NCBI GenBank assembly: GCA_964625865.1 | Contig: CAZVEV010000093.1 | Coordinates: forward strand, 1 to 18,969 | Reading direction: 5' to 3' | Origin: CAZVEV01 sp964625865 | GTDB taxonomy: Bacteria > Planctomycetota > Phycisphaerae > SM23-33 | Length of the DNA stretch: 18,969 bases | The notes under the pieces: generated by a model | What the model saw: only the letters and a program-made list of their open reading frames with translations | The model's database searches: none | What the model was told of the DNA's origin: nothing | Translations under genes and position numbers: made by a program | In this document: piece by piece, positions 6,329 through 14,304 of the stretch | Layout: each line of letters starts with the position of its first letter | Position numbering within the stretch: the first letter of the stretch is position 1

Positions 6329-8520
6329 CGGTGGGGCTGGCCATCAATGTCATGTGGGCGGTCACGCTGTGGTCGCTGGCGGCGGCCGGGCTGGTGTACG
6401 CGCTGCGCAAGCGGCGCGCGGCGATTCGGCGCGACCTGTGCCGCCTGGCCCTGCTCGGCGTGCCGGTGGTGATGGCGGGGGTGGCAGCGATGCACGTGTG
6501 GCGGCCGTCCGAAGGCCTGGTCGACTGGCGCGTTGACGTGGCGGTGTCCCAGCCGCAGCGGCACGTTGCGGCCGCGATTAGCCAATCGGCTGGCCCGGCA
6601 TCCAGCGTACGGGCCGTCGGATCATCGGTCGCGACCGAGGGGGCCGTGGCGACGTCCGCCGTGGACGAAGTGCTGACCGGCCCGGTGGCCGAGCCGCTTG
6701 CCGCGATGGCGCCGGTTGAGTCGGAGGCACGTGCGGGGGCGGCACGTGCGGCGCCAGTCACGTCCGAGCCGGCGCGGCCGATCGACTGGGCGGGCCTGAT
6801 CGCGCTGGTCGCTGCTTCATCCACGGCCGTGCTGCTGGCGATGCTGATCCGTCGGATCGTGCTGTTGGCCCTGTGGCGCCGCTCGTGGCGCGCAGCGCCG
6901 CGGTCGCTGGTGTCCGTGACCGATCGACTGGCCGGACGGATGGGCCTGCGCCCGCGTTTCGAGGTATTCGTCGTCCCCGGTCTGCATCAGCCGGCCGCCG
7001 CGGGCGTATTCAGGCCGGCCGTCCTCCTGCCGGACCGCGCACAGACGACCATCACGCCGGCCCTGCGCGGGGCCCTGCTGCACGAGCTTGGCCACGTCGC
7101 CGGTGCGGACACGGTCTGGGGCCTGATCGGTCTGGGGGTGGCGGCCGTCGCGTGGTGGTGCCCGGCCGTCTGGCTGCTGCGGCGCCGCGCGCAGGTCGAG
7201 GCGGAGATGACGGCGGATGACTGTGCATTGGAAAGCGGTACGCGGCCGGGCGATCTGGCCCGGGCGATGCTGGAGTTTGCCGAACGAGTCCAGGCGCCGA
7301 TGCCGGTGAGCGTGCCGGCCATGGGATGCCACCTGAGAAGGAGAGTCGAGACGATGATTGATGCGAACCGGTCCCACAGCACGAAAGTAGGCCGATGCCT
7401 GCGATGGCTTCTTGCAGTCGGAGCGTCGGTTGCGGTAGTGGCGCTGGTCACCACGCCCCTGGTGGGTGTTGCGGCCGTGCCGGAGCAGCTTGCCCAGGCG
7501 GCCGAAGAAGAGCCCGTCGCGCCTGATCGCGCCGAGCCCCCCGCGCCGGCCGAGTCGTCGGTGGCGGTGGCGATCGTCCGGAACAAGGCCCAGATGGAAG
7601 CGGCCCGCGCCGAGCGCGAGAAGGTCAAGGACAAGCTCTACGCCGTCCGTCGGAAGTTCGATCGGCAGGCCGCGGTGGCCGAGCTTCGCCGGGCGGCCAG
7701 CGAAGCCGAGGAAACCTACGACAACGCCAAGCTCAGCGACCCGAATGTAGCCAAGGCGCGCGAAGCCGAACGGGTGCTCGACGAGGCGCTGGACGCACTG
7801 GTCGAAGCCAAGTTGAAGACCAATCCGGATGCGATGGCGTTGCGGCAGAAGGCAGCTGACCTCGAAGAGGAACGGGCCTCTCTGAGCATGGTGTACGCGA
7901 TAGCCGAGTTGAAACTGACGCACCGCGACTCGCCGGTCTACCGGGCCCTGAGCAAAGACGCGGAACTGGCCAAGCTCTATCGCGTCTACAAGGAATCTCC
8001 CACGGGCCCGGTTCGCGACAAGCACCGTTCGGCCTACTATGCCGCCAGGAAGGTCGCCCTGGCCAAGCTGCCGGCGGCGGTGGCGTTGATGGAGGAGATG
8101 GCCGCCGCCAAGAAGGGCATGGATGCGGCCTACAAGGCGCACTATGCAGCCGAGAAGAAACTCAGGGACCTGGTCAGCCGCATCAAGTACGATCGGAAGG
8201 ACACCGCGATTGCAGAGGCCTATGCGAAGCGATCGGCGGCCCGCAAGGCGCGCTATGAGATCTACGAGTCCTCGGAGACCATCAACGCGGCCCGTGCGGT
8301 TCGCGACAAGACCCGCAAAGCGTATTACGCCAAGCTCAAGGAGTTGATGGCCGCCGACGCCGACGCGACGGCCCTGGAGTCGCAGTACAAGGCGCTCGAC
8401 AAGGAGCTTGATGAACTCGAGGACGAGGCCCGCGAGTTGCGGAAGAAGAAGGCCGCACTGGACAAGGCCGGCAAGGACGTCGGCGCCGCACGCCGGCCAA
8501 TCCGGGCCCCGGCCGCATGA
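6325..8520 (+). CDS. M56-family (BlaR1-like) membrane metallopeptidase with long coiled-coil tail
   Basis: The 731-residue membrane protein is probably the sensor-protease that inactivates the BlaI repressor. Transmembrane segments lie at about residues 3-25, 40-58 and 153-184, after the zinc motif (about 264-285), and at 357-385. The catalytic motif is HELGH (253-257), with a downstream acid in VEAEMTADDCAL (E294) as the likely third ligand. A low-complexity Ala/Val/Ser/Pro linker spans about 75-150. After the last membrane segment come about 345 residues, most of them Lys/Glu/Ala/Arg-rich and predicted by eye as coiled coil (about 413-722). Classical BlaR1 has a penicillin-binding sensor at that end, and none is seen here. 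AAGGAG precedes the ATG by 7 nt. It overlaps blaI by 4 nt and is followed 45 nt later by the F5/8C gene. Confidence 0.88.
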   Translation: MTVGLAINVMWAVTLWSLAAAGLVYALRKRRAAIRRDLCRLALLGVPVVMAGVAAMHVWRPSEGLVDWRVDVAVSQPQRHVAAAISQSAGPASSVRAVGSSVATEGAVATSAVDEVLTGPVAEPLAAMAPVESEARAGAARAAPVTSEPARPIDWAGLIALVAASSTAVLLAMLIRRIVLLALWRRSWRAAPRSLVSVTDRLAGRMGLRPRFEVFVVPGLHQPAAAGVFRPAVLLPDRAQTTITPALRGALLHELGHVAGADTVWGLIGLGVAAVAWWCPAVWLLRRRAQVEAEMTADDCALESGTRPGDLARAMLEFAERVQAPMPVSVPAMGCHLRRRVETMIDANRSHSTKVGRCLRWLLAVGASVAVVALVTTPLVGVAAVPEQLAQAAEEEPVAPDRAEPPAPAESSVAVAIVRNKAQMEAARAEREKVKDKLYAVRRKFDRQAAVAELRRAASEAEETYDNAKLSDPNVAKAREAERVLDEALDALVEAKLKTNPDAMALRQKAADLEEERASLSMVYAIAELKLTHRDSPVYRALSKDAELAKLYRVYKESPTGPVRDKHRSAYYAARKVALAKLPAAVALMEEMAAAKKGMDAAYKAHYAAEKKLRDLVSRIKYDRKDTAIAEAYAKRSAARKARYEIYESSETINAARAVRDKTRKAYYAKLKELMAADADATALESQYKALDKELDELEDEARELRKKKAALDKAGKDVGAARRPIRAPAA

Positions 8521-8565
8521 ACGCGTCGATCCCGTGTGTAGGACTGAAGCAGTAGGAGATCAGGG

Positions 8566-10557
8566 ATGAGACGAGGGCATACGTGGCGCCCGATCGCAGC
8601 GGCCGGTGTGCTGGCATGTGTGGGGGCTGTGGTGTGGTTTCCGTTGTCAGTTCACGCCGATGAGGCGGATGATCTGATCAATACGATCGTCCGCGGTACG
8701 CGCACCCGCGCCGATGCCGCCAAGAAACTCCTCGCGACGGCCGAGTCGCTGGGCGATGCCCCGGCCGTGCAGATCCGCTTGTGCGAGAAGGCGTGCGAAT
8801 ACGGGATGACCGGGGTGGCGGGTTACCCGACGGCCCTGGGCGCCCTGGATATGCTCGAGGGCCTCGCGCCACACAAGGCCAACACGTGGCGCGACAAGCG
8901 CCTGGACGTGTACCGCCAGCAGTACTACCGCGGTCCAAAGGCCAGTCGATTCGCCAACGGGCAGGCGTTCATCAAGGCCCTGTCGGCCCGTGCCGACCAG
9001 TGCGGCAAGGACGAGGACTGGACCAGTGCGGCCAGGCACCTTCGTCTGGCGTACGGCGTGGCGCGGACGCTGAACCTGCCGACCAGGAAGCAGTACCTCG
9101 ACGACGCCATGGCTGCCGAGGGCCTCGTCAGGGTGACTGCCCGCCTGGCCGGCCTGAAGAAGTTCCTCGAGAAGAACCCCGACGACGTGGTCGCCCGCAA
9201 GCAACTGGTGATGCTCTACCTCGTCGACATGGACAGGCCCGACGAGGCGGCGAAGTATGTCGGCAAGGGGCTGGATCCCGTGCTGGCCCGCAACGTGTCG
9301 CTGGCAGCCAAGGACGCGTCGGAACTGGCTGACGATGACTTCGTGACGCTGGGCAAGTGGTTCAAGACGCTGGTCGAGCGGGCGGCGAACAAGAAGGCCA
9401 AGATTGCCCTGCTGACGCGCGGGCGGGACTACCTGCGGATGTTCCTGGAGGTCCACGTCAAGCAGGACGTCAAGCGACTGGCCGCCACGACGGCGCTGAA
9501 GGGCGTCGAGGATGAGTTGAAGACGTTTGGCGTGACAGACGCCGAGGCCCTGCCCGAATGGATCGACATGCTGGCCCTCACGGACCCCGCGCTGTACGCC
9601 GTCAAGGGCACGTGGACGCGGCAGAACAAGCAGTTGACCGGCTCGTCGTCCAGTCACGCCAGAATCACCGTGCCGCTGACGGCGTTCGGCAGCTACGACC
9701 TGCAAACCGTCTTCACCATACTGTCCGGGGCGGAGAACACCACCATCCTTCAGGTCGGGGCCGGGCGGGTGGCGATGATCTTCGGCGGATGGCGCGGGCC
9801 CATCAGCGGGCTGTCCAACATCGACGGTGAGGACGCCAGCGACAGGTCCAATCCCACGAAGATCGATCTCGGAAAAGGGGCGAAGACCTTTCGCCTCGGG
9901 GTCAAGCACGTGCTCGACGTGGCCGTGCGGATCAAGGAGGACACGGCGCGCGTCACCGCCAAGCTCAACGGCAAGAAGGTGATTGACTGGCAAGGCAAGC
10001 AGTCGTCGCTGACGGTGATGAGGTACTTCGCCATGCCCGCCAGGACGTTCGGCCTGGGCGCCTACGGGTCGAAGGTGGTGTGGCACACGGCGAAGGTACG
10101 CTTTCTGGACCCGGCCGACCGGAATATCGAGTGGATCTCGAAGGACGCGACGTTCAGGCTGAGCACGAATTCGGAGAGATATCGGCCCCTGAAGGCCTTC
10201 CTGACCGGTCAGGGCGAATTGATACGCGGCTGCGCCGTCCACACGGACTACGAGGCCAAGCCGGCGGTGGTGGTCGACCTGGCCAAGCCCGTCAACGTCA
10301 AGCGGATCCTCATCCTCAACAGGGTGGGCGGTTACTCGTCTCGCCGCCAGAACCCAGGCCTGCGTGTCTGGACGTCGGCGGACGGGGTCGAGTGGGCCGA
10401 GGCGTGGAGCGCGGCCGATTCGCGAGCGACGTGGCTGGTCAACCTCAAGACGCCCGTCAAGGCCCGGTACGTCAAGTTCGGCCTGGTTAACGAGAGCAAG
10501 AGCTACATCGCCCTGGCCGGCGTGAGGATATATGCCGTGCCGGACGCCCCGAAGTAG
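8566..10557 (+). CDS. exported helical-repeat protein with LamG-like and F5/8 type C domains
   Basis: The 663-residue secreted protein starts with a signal peptide (residues 1 to about 31, AAAGVLACVGAVVWFPLSVHA). Residues about 35-310 are helical and TPR-like (RHLRLAYGVARTL; LKKFLEKNPDDVVARKQLVMLYL). Residues about 345-510 are beta-rich, resembling a LamG / 3-keto-disaccharide-hydrolase-type sandwich (FGSYDLQTVFTI; TARVTAKLNGKKVIDWQG). Residues about 515-660 look like an F5/8 type C (discoidin) domain: PAVVVDLAKPVNVKRILILN, GLRVWTSADGVEWAEAW and ARYVKFGLVN. Such domains usually bind glycans. AGGAG lies 7 nt before the ATG. The gene is 45 nt behind the M56 gene on the same strand, so it is probably cotranscribed and may be the output of the BlaI/M56 switch (inference). 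No catalytic site was recognised. Confidence 0.8.
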   Translation: MRRGHTWRPIAAAGVLACVGAVVWFPLSVHADEADDLINTIVRGTRTRADAAKKLLATAESLGDAPAVQIRLCEKACEYGMTGVAGYPTALGALDMLEGLAPHKANTWRDKRLDVYRQQYYRGPKASRFANGQAFIKALSARADQCGKDEDWTSAARHLRLAYGVARTLNLPTRKQYLDDAMAAEGLVRVTARLAGLKKFLEKNPDDVVARKQLVMLYLVDMDRPDEAAKYVGKGLDPVLARNVSLAAKDASELADDDFVTLGKWFKTLVERAANKKAKIALLTRGRDYLRMFLEVHVKQDVKRLAATTALKGVEDELKTFGVTDAEALPEWIDMLALTDPALYAVKGTWTRQNKQLTGSSSSHARITVPLTAFGSYDLQTVFTILSGAENTTILQVGAGRVAMIFGGWRGPISGLSNIDGEDASDRSNPTKIDLGKGAKTFRLGVKHVLDVAVRIKEDTARVTAKLNGKKVIDWQGKQSSLTVMRYFAMPARTFGLGAYGSKVVWHTAKVRFLDPADRNIEWISKDATFRLSTNSERYRPLKAFLTGQGELIRGCAVHTDYEAKPAVVVDLAKPVNVKRILILNRVGGYSSRRQNPGLRVWTSADGVEWAEAWSAADSRATWLVNLKTPVKARYVKFGLVNESKSYIALAGVRIYAVPDAPK

Positions 10558-10594
10558 GACGGTGGCACCGGGCGAGTCCCGGCCTCCAATAGGT

Positions 10595-10600
10595 TATGAT
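10595..10600 (+). promoter_or_regulatory. -10 box (TATGAT) placing a near-leaderless start for the hydrolase gene
   Basis: TATGAT lies 8 nt before the ATG at 10609 (5 nt before an in-frame GTG at 10606). Transcription would begin at about 10607, so the mRNA would have no leader. No Shine-Dalgarno sequence is visible. The -35 region is not consensus. Confidence 0.45.
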
Positions 10601-10608
10601 GAACCGTG

Positions 10609-12132
10609 ATGGTCTACGTCACGTCCCATCTTGGTCGGCGTGCGATGGTGGCTGTCCTTGCGGCGGCCATGGCGTCGATTGGCAGTGCGAGCATCTGCCG
10701 AGGCGCCGCCCCCAAACAGGTCGTCGTGCCGTCACGGTGCATGCCTGCGGCGGAGGCCGAGCAACTCGAAGCCGACCTCGACGCGTTTTTCGGCGAGCCC
10801 GACGCTGACAAGCGAAAGGCCCTCTACAACAAGACCCTCGCCGACGGGCGGTCCGGGATGACGCTGTTCGGGCTGGAGACCATCGCCGCCGGCGCCGCCC
10901 CGCCCGGAAAGGCCAGGCGAGGGGTCTGGAAGATCGAATCGCCCTGGCTGACCGACAATCCGCGCGGGTGGTTCAACGTCTCCATGCCCGCCGGCTACAC
11001 ACCCCGAAAGGCCTGGGCGCTCGTGGTCGCCATGCATGGCAGCAAGTCCGACGGCAACAACGTCGTGCCCTGGTACACGCCGCAACTCAACACTGCCGGC
11101 TACTTCGTTGTCTATCCGACCACGACGCAGGTGACCAATGACTGGTCGCACGAGGAGGAACTCGGGAATGTCTATCGCATGATCGACTGGGTGGCGCGGC
11201 GGTACCGGATCGACTTCCGTCGCCTGGTGGCCACCGGCGGGTCGATGGGGGGGATGGGCACGTGGTCATGCCTGCTCAAACGCCCGGACATCTGGTCCGC
11301 CGGGGCGTCGGTGGCCGGGTATCCGCCGGCAACGAAAGGCGAGGCTCTGGAGAACATCCGCGGCACGCCGCTGTACTTCGTCCACGGCGAGAAGGACCAC
11401 GTGCCGGTCTCGGGTCCACGGGCGGCGTCCGCAGAACTGAAGAAACGCGGCATCGCACACACCTACGTCGAGGTCGCCGGCGGCGGACATACCCCCCCGC
11501 GGAAGTACTGGGCCGCGATGAACGTGTGGATCACGAAGCAGCCGCCCAAGCCCTGGTCGCCGCGCCCACTGTTCCTGCCCCCGCCCCCGGGCAAGGCGAT
11601 CTGGCAGGTAACGGAAGACCCGCTGGGACTGGCCGGTGATGCGATTGTCAACATGATCCGCGCCGGACAGGCCCTCGCCGCACGCAGGCGGATCATCGGC
11701 CTGATGAGAACGTATCCGGGTAACGGCAGGCTGCAGGTCCTCCGCGGATTGACGTACCTGCCTGTCCTCCTCGACGAGTTCCCGTTCGACATGAACCCCA
11801 AGAGCTTCCCGTCGAGCAAGGGGTGGGGCCGGGCCAACGAGACCGCCGCGCTATCAGCCTTCACGATGGCCCTGATGGCCAAGAAGGGCAAGGAAGGCGC
11901 CGAGAAGGAGTTCGACACCGAGGTCCACCTGCTCCGCGCGAAGATATTCGCCAAACGCATCGCGCTGGCCGTTCCGTATGGCGGGACGACATGGGTGAGG
12001 CACTACAACGACTTTGCACGCGAGTCCAATGCCCTCCAGCGTGCCGTCCGCGGCCACGAAGAAGGCGTGCGCCTCATCCAGGCCGTCTTCGCCAGGCTCC
12101 CCAAGCGCCCCAAGCCCAAACCGCTGAAGTAG
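10609..12132 (+). CDS. exported alpha/beta hydrolase, PHB-depolymerase/esterase type
   Basis: The 507-residue protein has a signal peptide (MVAVLAAAMASIGSASICRG region, ending near residue 34). The alpha/beta-hydrolase core follows: WALVVAMHGSKSDG (oxyanion-hole strand), the nucleophile elbow GGSMGG (S212), the acid in HGEKDHVPVSG (D263) and the histidine in VEVAGGGHTPP (H294). Order and spacing fit a Ser-Asp-His triad of the poly(3-hydroxybutyrate) depolymerase / dienelactone-hydrolase group. About 190 further residues after the core are helical and unassigned. It probably cleaves an ester outside the cytoplasm; the substrate is not known. The start could be the GTG at 10606 or the ATG at 10609, and neither has a ribosome binding site. 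The gene is separate from the operon upstream. A family A repeat begins 8 nt after its stop. Confidence 0.85.
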   Translation: MVYVTSHLGRRAMVAVLAAAMASIGSASICRGAAPKQVVVPSRCMPAAEAEQLEADLDAFFGEPDADKRKALYNKTLADGRSGMTLFGLETIAAGAAPPGKARRGVWKIESPWLTDNPRGWFNVSMPAGYTPRKAWALVVAMHGSKSDGNNVVPWYTPQLNTAGYFVVYPTTTQVTNDWSHEEELGNVYRMIDWVARRYRIDFRRLVATGGSMGGMGTWSCLLKRPDIWSAGASVAGYPPATKGEALENIRGTPLYFVHGEKDHVPVSGPRAASAELKKRGIAHTYVEVAGGGHTPPRKYWAAMNVWITKQPPKPWSPRPLFLPPPPGKAIWQVTEDPLGLAGDAIVNMIRAGQALAARRRIIGLMRTYPGNGRLQVLRGLTYLPVLLDEFPFDMNPKSFPSSKGWGRANETAALSAFTMALMAKKGKEGAEKEFDTEVHLLRAKIFAKRIALAVPYGGTTWVRHYNDFARESNALQRAVRGHEEGVRLIQAVFARLPKRPKPKPLK

Positions 12133-12140
12133 ACCGACGT

Positions 12141-12173
12141 CGTGGGCTGCGGAGCGAAGCGGAGCAACCACGT
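12141..12173 (+). repeat. family A palindromic repeat, core copy
   Basis: This stretch is identical to 2656-2688 at 32 of 33 bases; the one difference is GGAG for GGAT. The outer CGTGG and CCACG can pair. It also offers an alternative hairpin with the next sequence: GGAGCA (12161-12166) pairs with TGCTCC (12177-12182). It directly abuts the family B element. Confidence 0.75.
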
Positions 12174-12180
12174 GACTGCT

Positions 12181-12311
12181 CCCACGTTTAGCGGGTCCCG
12201 ATGGACATCGGGACTCGCCCCGTTTCCCGCGCGATTGGCGCAGCGCGTCGTTCGCGCATCGGCGTCGCAAGCGACGCCGCACACGGAGCAAGCTCCGCCG
12301 CTTAACGTGGG
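12181..12311 (+). repeat. family B hairpin-cluster element with terminal inverted repeats
   Basis: The ends are inverted repeats: CCCACGTTTAGCGG (12181-12194) and CCGCTTAACGTGGG (12298-12311), 13 of 14 bases complementary. Inside are stacked hairpins: a 13-bp stem with one G-T pair (12191-12203 with 12206-12218); CGCGC/GCGCG (12228-12232 with 12243-12247); a perfect 8-bp stem GGCGTCGC-AA-GCGACGCC (12261-12278); and CGGAGC-AA-GCTCCG (12284-12297). No protein or transposase is encoded. It looks like a small non-autonomous palindromic element or a structured RNA. A 64-residue open frame across it is explained by the repeat. Confidence 0.65.
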
Positions 12312-12338
12312 CGCAACGGCAACAAGATGGCGTTGATA

Positions 12339-12366
12339 TTGAATTCGCCGCCCGATTCGCTATAAT
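12339..12366 (+). promoter_or_regulatory. lepA promoter, near-leaderless
   Basis: TTGAAT (12339-12344), a 16-nt spacer and a perfect TATAAT (12361-12366) form a good sigma-70-type promoter. Transcription should begin at about 12373, while the lepA ATG is at 12374. No Shine-Dalgarno sequence is present between box and start, so the mRNA is probably leaderless. Confidence 0.7.
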
Positions 12367-12373
12367 CCGATAG

Positions 12374-14173
12374 ATGGACCAGAAGTACATACGAAATTTC
12401 AGTATTATCGCGCACATCGATCACGGCAAGAGCACCCTTGCCGATCGGATGCTCCTGCGCGCGGGGGCGATCACGCAGCGCGAGTTCCGCGAACAACTGC
12501 TCGATTCGATGGACCTCGAACGCGAACGCGGCATTACGATCAAGGCCTCTGCCGTCACCATCGAGTACGAGCACGGGGGCCAGCGCTACATGCTCAACAT
12601 GATCGACACGCCGGGGCACGTCGATTTCCACTATGAGGTCTCCCGCTCGTTGGCCGCCTGCGAAGGGGCGCTGCTGGTGGTTGACGCGGCCCAGGGCGTC
12701 GAGGCCCAGACGGTGGCCAACGCGCTGCTCGCCCAGCGCGGCCAGCTTGCGCTCGTGCCCGTAGTCAACAAGATCGACCTGCCCGCCGCGCGCCCGGAAG
12801 ACACGGCGATGGAGATCGAGCACCTGGTGGCCCACGCGGCCGAGGACTGCATCTTCGCGTCAGCCAAGAGCGGCGAGGGGATCGACGACATGCTGGCGGC
12901 GATTGTCGAACAGTTGCCCGCGCCGACCGGCGACCCTGAGGCACCCACCAAGGCGCTGATCTTCGACAGCACGTACGACGACTACCGCGGCGTGGTGACG
13001 TACGTGCGGGTCTTCGATGGGACGCTGAAAGTCGGCGACAAGATCACCATGATGGGCACGGGCAAGACGTTCACGATCGCGGAGATCGGCAAGTTCGTGC
13101 CCGCCGCCACGCGGGTCGAGTCGATATCGGCCGGCGAGGTCGGATACATCGTCGCGAGCATCCGTTCGATAGCGGCCGTCCACGTGGGCGATACGATCAC
13201 GCTGGCCAAGGACCCTGCCGACGAGGCGCTGGCGGGATACCGCCCGCCGCAGCAGATGGTGTTTTCGGATTTCTATCCCGGCGCGGGGACGCAGTTTCCC
13301 GAGCTGCGCGACGCGTTGGACAAGCTCCAACTGAACGACGCGTCGCTGACGTACCTGGCGATCAGTTCCGACGCGCTGGGGTTCGGCTTCCGCTGCGGGT
13401 TCCTGGGCATGCTCCACATGGAGATCGTCCAGGAACGCCTTGAACGCGAGCACGGCGTGATGGTGGTCCAGACGGCGCCCACCGTTCCCTACGAGGTTCT
13501 GCGGTCCGACGGAGAGGTCGTCGAGGTCGTCGCGGCCGAAGAGATGCCCGAGCCGAACCACCTCGAGGAAATCCGCGAGCCGATCGTCAACGTCAACCTG
13601 ATCGTGCCCGCCGACTCCATCGGTGCGGTGATGCAACTGTCCGAGGACCGCCGGGCGACCTATCAGGAAACGGAGTACCTCTCAGCCGACCGGGTGATCC
13701 TGAGCTACGAGTTCCCGCTGGCCGAGATCATCTACGACTTCTACGACAAGCTCAAGAGCGCCACGCGCGGGTACGGCACGATGGACTACGAGCTGACCGG
13801 CTATCGCGCGAACGACCTGGTGAAGATGGACATCCTCGTCAACAGCCAGCCCGTCGAGGCCCTGTCGGTGATCGTTCACCGTTCGAAGGCCGAGAATCGC
13901 GGCCGCGCGCTGATCCGGCGCCTGCGGAAGGAGATCTCGCGTCACATGTTCGAGATTCCGCTGCAGGCGGCCATCGGCACGCGGGTGATTGCGAGAGAGA
14001 CGATTTCCGCGCTGCGCAAGAACGTGACCGCCAAATGCTACGGCGGCGACATCACGCGAAAGCGCAAATTGCTGGAGAAGCAAAAGGCCGGCAAGAAGCG
14101 GATGAAGATGGTCGGCAACGTCGAAATCCCGCAGAAAGCCTTCATGGCCGTCCTGGACGTCGGGGACGAGTGA
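12374..14173 (+). CDS. lepA: elongation factor 4 (LepA), ribosomal back-translocase GTPase
   Basis: This is a translational GTPase that acts on the 70S ribosome and is linked to back-translocation and ribosome biogenesis. At 599 residues it is full length. GTPase motifs are intact: G1 AHIDHGKST (13-21), G3 DTPGHVDF (78-85) and G4 NKID (132-135). The beta-barrel domain II (FDGTLKVGDKITMMGTGKTF), the EF-G-like domains (GFGFRCGFLGMLHMEI) and the LepA-specific C-terminal domain (CYGGDITRKRKLLEKQKAGK, then KRMKMVGNVEIPQKAFMAVL) are all present. The start is fixed by the family N-terminus (DQKYIRNFSIIAHIDHGKS). It stands alone, with its own strong promoter 8 nt upstream and a long palindrome after its stop that may end transcription. 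Confidence 0.98.
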   Translation: MDQKYIRNFSIIAHIDHGKSTLADRMLLRAGAITQREFREQLLDSMDLERERGITIKASAVTIEYEHGGQRYMLNMIDTPGHVDFHYEVSRSLAACEGALLVVDAAQGVEAQTVANALLAQRGQLALVPVVNKIDLPAARPEDTAMEIEHLVAHAAEDCIFASAKSGEGIDDMLAAIVEQLPAPTGDPEAPTKALIFDSTYDDYRGVVTYVRVFDGTLKVGDKITMMGTGKTFTIAEIGKFVPAATRVESISAGEVGYIVASIRSIAAVHVGDTITLAKDPADEALAGYRPPQQMVFSDFYPGAGTQFPELRDALDKLQLNDASLTYLAISSDALGFGFRCGFLGMLHMEIVQERLEREHGVMVVQTAPTVPYEVLRSDGEVVEVVAAEEMPEPNHLEEIREPIVNVNLIVPADSIGAVMQLSEDRRATYQETEYLSADRVILSYEFPLAEIIYDFYDKLKSATRGYGTMDYELTGYRANDLVKMDILVNSQPVEALSVIVHRSKAENRGRALIRRLRKEISRHMFEIPLQAAIGTRVIARETISALRKNVTAKCYGGDITRKRKLLEKQKAGKKRMKMVGNVEIPQKAFMAVLDVGDE

Positions 14174-14181
14174 GTCGATTG

Positions 14182-14292
14182 CCGGGCGCCGTGGTTTGAC
14201 GCTGGGTGCCGTAAGTTGACGCGAAGCGGCAACCACGACTTGTCGAATCGAGACAACGTGGTTGCCGCTTCGCGTCAAACCACGACACCCGG
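14182..14292 (+). repeat. family A palindromic element, fullest copy
   Basis: Terminal inverted repeats of 21 nt (14182-14202 and 14272-14292) match at 19 positions. Nested inside is a perfect 22-bp inverted repeat (14216-14237 with 14257-14278), whose arms contain CGAAGCGGCAACCACG. It is extended by TTGTC/GACAA (14240-14244 with 14252-14256) around a 7-nt loop. The left end is duplicated: 14184-14202 and 14204-14222 agree at 15 of 19 bases, so two alternative foldings exist. TTG flanks both ends (14179-14181 and 14293-14295) as a possible 3-bp target duplication. It lies between the convergent lepA and CocE-type genes and could terminate both. Confidence 0.8.
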
Positions 14293-14304
14293 TTGGAGGG
14301 CCTC

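Noticed and set aside
5951..8520. A beta-lactam resistance locus
   Set aside because: No beta-lactamase or penicillin-binding protein gene is present, and the M56 protein lacks a penicillin sensor domain.
10563..10580. TGGCACC before the hydrolase gene as a second sigma-54 promoter
   Set aside because: The -12 GC is missing at the required 10-nt spacing after GG.
12142..12336. A 64-residue open frame on the plus strand between the hydrolase gene and lepA
   Set aside because: It lies almost wholly within the family A and B palindromic repeats, has no ribosome binding site and shows no domain.
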